From the NCBI GenBank assembly GCA_004194705.1, contig SADC01001374.1, positions 124,001 to 188,000 of the forward strand: a stretch of 64,000 nt of DNA. Reading direction: 5' to 3'. The notes below the pieces were generated by a model. That model had not been told where the DNA came from. It ran no database searches and saw only the letters and a list, made by a program, of their open reading frames with translations. This DNA is from Ditylenchus dipsaci. Taxonomy: Eukaryota > Nematoda > Chromadorea > Rhabditida > Anguinidae. Both the position numbers and the translations under genes were made by a program. Positions 61,301 to 64,000 of the stretch are shown in pieces. Numbering within the stretch: position 1 is the stretch's first letter; each line of letters opens with the position of its first letter.

Positions 61301-64000
61301 TTTCTTTTATGCCTTTATAGCATATTTTTTGCGAAATTTGCATGAACGTTCGTATTACTTTGATGTTTTATTATAATATGCGCTTTCGAGGTTTCTATAA
61401 AAAGATAAGAGAAATGTCTCTAGATTGATATATAAAAATATTAGGTGCGCTTATAGAATACATAAGGAAACAAGTGATGAAAGGAAAAAAAGCGATTTTG
61501 TAAAGAAGTCCCATTGTGGTCTCAGAACCAAAAGGTTGCCAACTCTGCTAAAAATGCAGAAAATTTTCTAAAAGAGGTCATATACCTCCTAATTTTTCAA
61601 AAATGCCATTTTGGTACCCGAAAACTGTCCGGCATTTATTTTATTGTAGCACAGCACAAAGACTAACCTCTGTCCACCTTGTTTGATCGACTTTTTTGGT
61701 TATGCTTGCAGCAGTATCATTTATATCCTTCCTCAAATGAACTTTTTTCCACGTCAACATCGGTTCAGGTTGACCATTATCATTTAGCAATAGCATAATT
61801 GTGTAGTCTTGTTGGTCCAATGTGTTAGTGGCTATCAAATCAAGTCCTCTAAGCAAAAAGTCTTCTCCAGCTGGAATTTGGTAAATAAATTCGACTGTTG
61901 CATTTGCCTCTGAGTCATCTGCATCGTGCACAATCAGTTTAGCTATGGTGTCACCAGGTAAGTTGTATTTTGGTAGCACAAAGGTATCCCCAAGCAGTTG
62001 GGGTGGATTGTCGTTGACATTTAACACATTAATGTGCATGGTCATCCAGGTGCTAGAGTGCTCCTGTACAGCCAATACAGTTAGAGTATGGTTGTGATGG
62101 GTCTCGTAATCCAATGGTTTGACCAGTAACAATTTCCCAGTCATGGAGTTTATTTGGAACAAGGAATATAAGTTTCCGTCAACTATGGAATAGTTGACTG
62201 TGTGCTTGTGTTGACTGCCGCAATAATTGTTAAAAATAGAGTATTGACTTTGGTGGCTCTCAAATTTTGATTGCTTGGGAATGTTCACTGTATCATAGTC
62301 AATTGCAGATTCCGATTCATTAATTGTGGCATAGTGGACTGTAGACTCCACTTGTTGACTGTGGACCTCAAAAGTTTTTATTATAAAGCCTGGAGGGGCG
62401 TTCTCCGGTATGTCTATGAAGTGTTGCACGTGCTGAGCATTGGCTATTCCTCGTTTTTCTTTTCGGGTTTTATCAGGCAACACTCTTATTAACAGTACTT
62501 GAGGCAAGCTTTTTTTGGCTGGTGTGCTTTTGTCAACAGCTATTATAGTCAGGTTATGCACCATTGGATGGTTTTCTGCTGCTGAATTAGGGAGAGGAAA
62601 TATTTCTCCTGTATCTGGATTGATCTGAAAGTGAAAAGGACTGTGCTCAAAGTAAACGCTTTTTTCAACAACTCAACAGAATCAACTTACCTTAAAATAA
62701 ATATTGGGTCTGATACGGTAGATCAGTTGAGCATTCCTGCCGGTGTCATTAGCTTCTACTCTAAGCAATGACCTATTAACACTCAAGTCAGCTGCATTTA
62801 CTTCAATGGCATAGAAAGGAGCAGAGAAGCTGGGGACATGGTCACTGGCATCTGGAATTACATGTACCAAGCAACTGCAATTTTTCTTAGAGTTGGACTG
62901 GTAGATGTTGGAGATGGAAAAGCTCAAGTTGAGCACTGACTGACGAGGATATTGACTTTCGTAGTGGAAGTTTTGTCTTGTTCCCAGCTGAAATCCCTTT
63001 GTTCTTAAATTTTCATCAGTGAAACTTTAAATATACACATCCAGAATTTCAAAAATAAGTTTACTAGTTATTTTCACTGCATTTTCAGATTTTGATCAAA
63101 TATTCAGAAAATTGAGAAAATTTGAGAAAATTTAACATGTTTTTAGAGAATGAGAATTTCTAATAAACATTTTAAACACAATTTTTTCGAAAAATCTGAA
63201 CTAACCACTCCCAGTTGCTCATCTAGCAGAAATTCTTTCGCCATGCTCAATAGTTTGAACTTAACTATTTTAAGCCTCTTATCCTTCCATTCCAATTGGC
63301 CAACAAAGGTCCCAGCAGCCACTTTTTCTTGCATCTCAAACACCGCCTGTTCAGGGCATTTCAGCTCTTTTTCAGTGATGTTGTCTACCACCACGAAATT
63401 CACTGTAAACTCTTGAAAGAAGTTCCTCCAAGCATCTTGCACCCTCACAACCATAGTTTCGGTTTGTTCTAGTCGGAATCTCAACCACACTTGGCCATTT
63501 GGCAACAAGTCCAAGGCAGAGTCCACAAATTTGGCAGAAAACAAAAATCTATTTGCCTGGTTTTTTCTTGGATTCAAATCCACAAGTAAAAAATCCCTCT
63601 GGTTTTTTTCTTGGGTCACCAAAACCGTCTTTTTGCTAGCAAACAGGTGCGATTTTTCTTCTTCTTTAAGATTTATTTGCAGTACTTGAGTAGCCTTCGA
63701 CCCATAAGCATCTTCTATTGTGATATTGGCAATTAGCTGGTCTATTTTGTACAGCATTGGTTTGAGATAAAGAAGCCCATTTGCGGGATGGACGACCACT
63801 TGATCGCTATTGCATTTATAGGTTAGCTGGTGTAAGCCGGTCGATTCAACTCTTCCGAAGGGTTCACCAATAACTATTTGATTCAAATCCACCTCGAAAT
63901 TCTGTTTGTTTTCACTTAATTTAGCTGGGGATTAATCTCTTTGGGGAGCTCGATGAATCCTGTGTGAGTAAGCCAGAAATTCGGGGATTGAGCTAAGATT
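39760..64000 (-). CDS. Large type III cadherin (cadherin repeats, LamG-EGF-LamG, one membrane span); 5' end outside window
   Basis: About 31 minus-strand exons with roughly 9.9 kb of coding sequence (about 3,300 residues) run from the right edge to a TAA at 39760-39762. At least a dozen calcium-binding motifs of the DxNDNxP type are seen (VLNVNDNPPQ, VVEDVNDNAP, EVIDENDNAPKF, FIEDVNDHAPVF and degenerate ones). Two laminin G modules with an EGF-like module between them, a membrane span and a tail of about 100 residues follow. This is the arrangement of Fat-like and invertebrate CadN-type (type III) adhesion cadherins. I see no beta-catenin-binding motif in the tail, so Fat-like signalling or adhesion is the better guess, and I withhold a symbol. 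Single-base indels break the frame near 63925, 51601, 47885, 40978 and 40215. The entries below give the parts. Confidence 0.92.
40814..45523 (-). CDS. Cadherin gene, exons 25-29: LamG1, EGF-like, LamG2
   Basis: Exons 45523-45361, 45206-44920, 42152-41809, 41596-41304 and 41169-40814. LamG1 runs from YYSFDHDSYMQLSNL through GVLLYSSLPNHGFFAVDIIN, KWHQLSLTVHH and DTLLVGGLDE to DYGFVGCVRQVLFNN. The EGF-like module is CTTTDQPACSGHCIKESNKF...CICVQDGAYEAANC. LamG2 runs from VQWLELDFRTISQDVVLLAI through AQWHRLSLEIADDGKMARLE to TTAFVGCLRRFLLNNQ. Laminin G modules mediate protein or glycan binding in type III cadherins. A missing C in a C-run at about 40978 breaks the frame between FPQLITP and QLSSLSIGA. 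Confidence 0.88.
42477..42636. mobile_element. Pogo/Tigger-like MITE in cadherin intron 26 (copy 1)
   Basis: CAGTCGACTCTCTATTTAAC mirrors TTAAATCGAGAGTCGACTG; TA on both sides. The inside repeats GATTxAACATACG. A diverged relative (TCGACTCTCGATAGGCCGCC) lies just before it at 42250-42470. Confidence 0.85.
42859..43019. mobile_element. Pogo/Tigger-like MITE in cadherin intron 26 (copy 2, inverted)
   Basis: CAGTCGACTCTCGATTTAAC at the left mirrors ATCGAGAGTCGACTG at the right. It is a near copy of 42477-42636 in the opposite orientation, 220 bases away, with TA at the right end. Confidence 0.82.
43020..43640. repeat. Tandem array of about 188 bp, three units
   Basis: Units carry GATATCTTTCTGGAACCCTA-like sequence and ATTCAACATCTTAGCTxTCT at about 43110, 43300 and 43487. 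The array begins with AGTATTTGGGATGGGTGGGT, nearly the same start as the 29825-30740 array, and shares its ATCTTGGCT/TTTTAAGC segment, so the two arrays are related. Confidence 0.8.
43640..44050. repeat. GGGTAGCCAGGAGG degenerate minisatellite
   Basis: GAGGGTAGCCAGGAGGGGGT-like units of about 14-23 bases repeat for 400 bases. The purine-rich strand gives long Arg/Gly frames that are not genes. Confidence 0.75.
44227..44614. mobile_element. Foldback of AATACCCAAAGACA repeats
   Basis: GGTGCAGGATCAAAATACCC on the left mirrors GGGTATTTTGATCATGCACC on the right. Arms repeat ATACCCAAAGACA and TGGGTATTTTGTC. The flanks AAAAGAAC and AAAAAAAC agree at seven of eight positions. Confidence 0.7.
45581..46269. 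mobile_element. hAT-type long-armed foldback with core A at its centre
   Basis: GGCGCTACTTGGATATACCC is matched by the inverse of GGGTATATCCAAGTAGGGTC. Arms of about 240 bp pair (CCTGAAATGGCCTCAGGAGT with ACTTCTGAGGCCATTTTAGG). A perfect 8-bp duplication AATATTTT flanks it (45573-45580, 46270-46277). Core A (ACTGGGGCCTACCGCATAAA...TTTCGAGTGATTTGTGTC) and its inverse half fill 45830-46080. Confidence 0.85.
46303..47352. mobile_element. hAT-type foldback of TAGTACTAAA repeats
   Basis: CAGGGTTGCGATTTGGGTAC mirrors GTACCCAAATCGCAACCCTG. Both arms are dense with TAGTACTAAATAGTAC. A perfect 8-bp duplication CTTTCAAG flanks it (46295-46302, 47353-47360). The GCGGGG element 46464-46963 is inserted into its left arm. 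Confidence 0.9.
46464..46963. mobile_element. hAT-type MITE of GCGGGGGGAGG repeats, copy 2
   Basis: TAGGGTTGGCCTCCC and GGGAGGCCAACCCTA bound 500 bp. A perfect 8-bp duplication CTAAATAG flanks it (46456-46463, 46964-46971). It is the inverted near-identical copy of 29117-29626. Confidence 0.92.
47451..47697. mobile_element. Pogo/Tigger-like MITE in cadherin intron 24
   Basis: AAGTCGAACGTGGATAAACA pairs with TTTATCCATGTTCGATTG, TA on both sides. The interior AAAGTTTGTTCCCCAGCTGG matches 36201-36605. Confidence 0.82.
47752..51634 (-). CDS. Cadherin gene, exons 18-24: last cadherin repeats and membrane-distal region before LamG
   Basis: Exons 51634-51201, 51055-50514, 49839-49659, 49614-49318, 49020-48694, 48379-48164 and 48091-47752. 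Motifs: APVFEKQLYEL then LTIGQVVALDADKDKNAQLI, YHLEHINFNHPVFSVDKDGQ, KTGEIRLPKNANTTL and AFEVDESTGTLLTKKIFDRE with RVLIQDADDNPF. The following exons (LTSNCNLLLRNTSMG, LVSMLDSLHNLLPPAE) are no longer typical repeats and resemble the extra domain between cadherin repeats and EGF/LamG in type III cadherins. One-base indels fall at about 51601 and about 47885 (joining DDTPTN to CRETKRLWLLDQ). Exon 24 ends in phase 0 but exon 25 needs phase 2, so a small exon may be missing. Confidence 0.8.
48401..48625. mobile_element. TTAA-type MITE next to cadherin exon 23
   Basis: TTAA (48397-48400 and 48626-48629) flanks AGAGCCATGGCTC...GGATCT. The inner palindrome (GAACTTCTGTACGGATTTTT with AAGTTCGTACAGAAGCTC) is shared with 29091-29807 and 37888-38103. 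It ends 22 bases from the splice acceptor of exon 23. Confidence 0.72.
49900..50450. mobile_element. Foldback of TTTCTGCCACCTTTTGGC repeats
   Basis: CTTTTACTTTTGGTTATTAT (about 50072) pairs with ATAATAACCAAAAGTAAAAG (about 50386); TTTCTGCCACCTTTTGGCTT repeats three times on the left and its inverse on the right. The centre (TTTAGTAAACCCCTAAAAAC, GATCCGCTCAATCG) is the inner module of foldback G2. A GGTTTGAATCC B-box-like site lies at about 50282. Confidence 0.65.
51680..52130. mobile_element. Foldback with core B and the CGTGTGCTGGCC motif
   Basis: Arms CGCGCCTTCTTTTTGC and GCAAAAAGAAGGCGAATTTG pair, and ACGTGTGCTGGCC pairs with GGTGCTGGCCTACCC. The centre at 51905-51965 has ATTTGGCCGGCCTCGCGGCC and CACACTCCACATTACAA, a core B relative. 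Confidence 0.6.
52160..55980 (-). CDS. Cadherin gene, exons 10-17: cadherin repeats
   Basis: Exons 55980-55802, 55752-54974, 54180-53900, 53278-53109, 53055-52914, 52860-52591, 52545-52309 and 52252-52160 join in phase with no indel needed. Motifs: FHIDPISGSIFVARPLDFEQ, NVIDEPPIFMDGRQLFLKVA, NVVNNHAPIFTQPFHRLQ, DLDEGVNGLVRYFLFN, LVLNDNAPAI, FTVVVEDVNDNAPRFLQ, TDSGVNAKISYSIIAGN, EVIDENDNAPKFTRLF and FIEDVNDH. These give several complete repeats of about 105 residues. Confidence 0.88.
53318..53878. mobile_element. hAT-type MITE of CGGGAC repeats carrying a copy of cadherin exon 13
   Basis: TAGAGATGATGGCGGGACTG at the left and AGTCTATCATCTTTA at the right, with a perfect 8-bp duplication CTTTAAAT (53310-53317, 53879-53886). 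It is in the family of 9915-10174. At 53453-53512 it contains a near copy of 53071-53130, which covers intron 13 sequence, the splice donor and the end of exon 13 of the cadherin, in the same orientation. Confidence 0.85.
54365..54690. mobile_element. Foldback of TTTCTGCCTTCTT / AAGAAGGCAGAAA repeats
   Basis: TATTTTTTCTGCCTTCTTAT on the left pairs with GAAGGCAGAAAAAGATTTTA on the right. Between are TTGCCTTCTTTTGGCTGAAA and its inverse. It lies in cadherin intron 11 and resembles the 49900-50450 foldback in motif. Confidence 0.6.
56141..56613. mobile_element. hAT-type foldback of TTGCGGACGAA repeats
   Basis: GGGTTGGCCAGACTTGCGGA at the left mirrors TCCGCAAGTCTGGCCAACCC at the right. Both arms repeat TTGCGGACGAA/TTCGTCCGCAA about ten times. 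The flanks AAAATTTA (56133-56140) and AAAATCTA (56614-56621) differ by one base. Confidence 0.85.
56886..60057 (-). CDS. Cadherin gene, exons 4-9: cadherin repeats
   Basis: Exons 60057-59915, 59091-58980, 58918-58402, 58340-58167, 57418-57174 and 57122-56886 all join in phase. Motifs: HNLTGVITISKQLDF, VVVNDQNDCPPVFENA, FDINNDGLLTLTTEG, HVVDTNNNAPSFHPT, ATDLDGGRNGSVFYRI and VVVLDEDDHPPNF. Exon 4 ends ATACAG/GCAAGT, so intron 4 appears to be a GC-AG intron. Introns hold MITEs at 59262-59711 and 57473-57685. Confidence 0.85.
57473..57685. mobile_element. Foldback MITE, CCGTATTT family, copy 4
   Basis: CCGTATTTTCTCTAATTGCC pairs with GGCAATTAGAGGAAATGAGT; TA on both sides. It lies in cadherin intron 7. 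Confidence 0.72.
57690..58160. other. Rest of cadherin intron 7
   Basis: Nothing recognisable apart from AT-rich sequence; no exon or complete element is supported. Confidence 0.4.
59262..59711. mobile_element. hAT-type foldback of ATGCTCGA repeats
   Basis: CAGGGTTGTGAAACTAGCAC at the left and GCGTTTTCACAACCCTT at the right, with GATGCTCGACC/CATATGCTCG repeats in both arms. The flanks ATAGGAAC and TTAGGAAC differ by one base. Inner arms GGCGGGGACCAG and CTGGTCCCCGCC also pair. Confidence 0.8.
60147..60737. mobile_element. Long-armed foldback with core A at its centre (cadherin intron 3)
   Basis: Arms of about 180 bp pair almost perfectly (CTTTTATAGTCC...CATACTCGG with CCGAGTATGGGGACTATAAAAG; TTTTTCTGCTCAACACGATA with TATCGTGTTGAGCAGAAAAA). 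The centre at 60345-60485 is core A inverted (CCTTAGACACAAATTACTCG, TTTATTTATGCGGTAGGCCCC). The arms share nothing with those of F0 or 45581-46269. Confidence 0.85.
60740..61640. other. Rest of cadherin intron 3
   Basis: AT-rich sequence with no recognised exon, repeat or RNA gene. Confidence 0.4.
61669..64000 (-). CDS. Cadherin gene, exons 1-3 of window: N-terminal cadherin repeats
   Basis: Exons: 63206 to the edge, 62987-62691 and 62624 to about 61669. The first reads NQIVIGEPFGRVES and CPEQAVFEMQEKVAAGTFVG. The second contains IPDASDHVPSFSAPFYAIEV, where the usual DxNDNxP is reduced to DASDHVP. The third contains GKL-like strand LLVKPLDYETHHNHTLTV and the classic linker NVLNVNDNPPQLLGDTF. 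These are extracellular cadherin repeats that would bind calcium between domains. Near 63925 one base must be corrected to join FIELPKEINP with AKLSENKQNFEV. Intron donors are GTTAGT and GTAAGT. Confidence 0.85.

Overview
This is a window of an animal (metazoan) nuclear genome. It is AT-rich, its genes have GT-AG introns, and dozens of transposon-derived repeats fill the introns and gaps. Three genes can be named or classed with confidence. A COP9 signalosome subunit 2 gene (minus, 17707-20706) and a MEAF6/Eaf6 gene (minus, 15732-16868) are conserved eukaryotic nuclear proteins. A very large type III cadherin (minus, 39760 to the right edge, 5' end outside the window) has many cadherin repeats, LamG-EGF-LamG, one membrane span and a short tail. 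The protein divergence, the apparent splice acceptors a few bases before start codons (possible spliced-leader addition) and the repeat load would fit a flatworm-like or other fast-evolving invertebrate. I cannot fix the phylum from sequence alone.

Layout: 1-1738 is the 3' end of an unrecognised plus-strand gene. 1.7-12 kb is a gene-free nest of foldback elements, tRNA-like SINE pieces and hAT-type MITEs with clear 8-bp target duplications. 12-15.7 kb holds exons of an unrecognised plus-strand gene. 15.7-20.7 kb is MEAF6 then CSN2, both minus. 21-28.8 kb is mostly mobile DNA: a MULE with inverted 15-bp arrays and a transposase remnant, a mariner-like remnant, and a 1-kb palindrome. A small minus-strand terminal exon lies at 24.5 kb. 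28.9-35.0 kb is a four-exon gene for a 177-residue four-pass membrane protein whose introns hold tandem arrays and another array-flanked element. 35-39.7 kb is repeats. 39.8-64 kb is the cadherin gene, 31 exons placed, with MITEs in many introns.

Two points colour every reading. First, CSN2 and the cadherin carry several isolated single-base indels in otherwise intact exons; correcting each restores both homology and exon phase, so they look like assembly errors more than decay. Second, most repeats are long-armed foldbacks. Unrelated arms surround the same central core sequences, and many elements build their ends from their own private short motif. This is the most unusual signal in the window.
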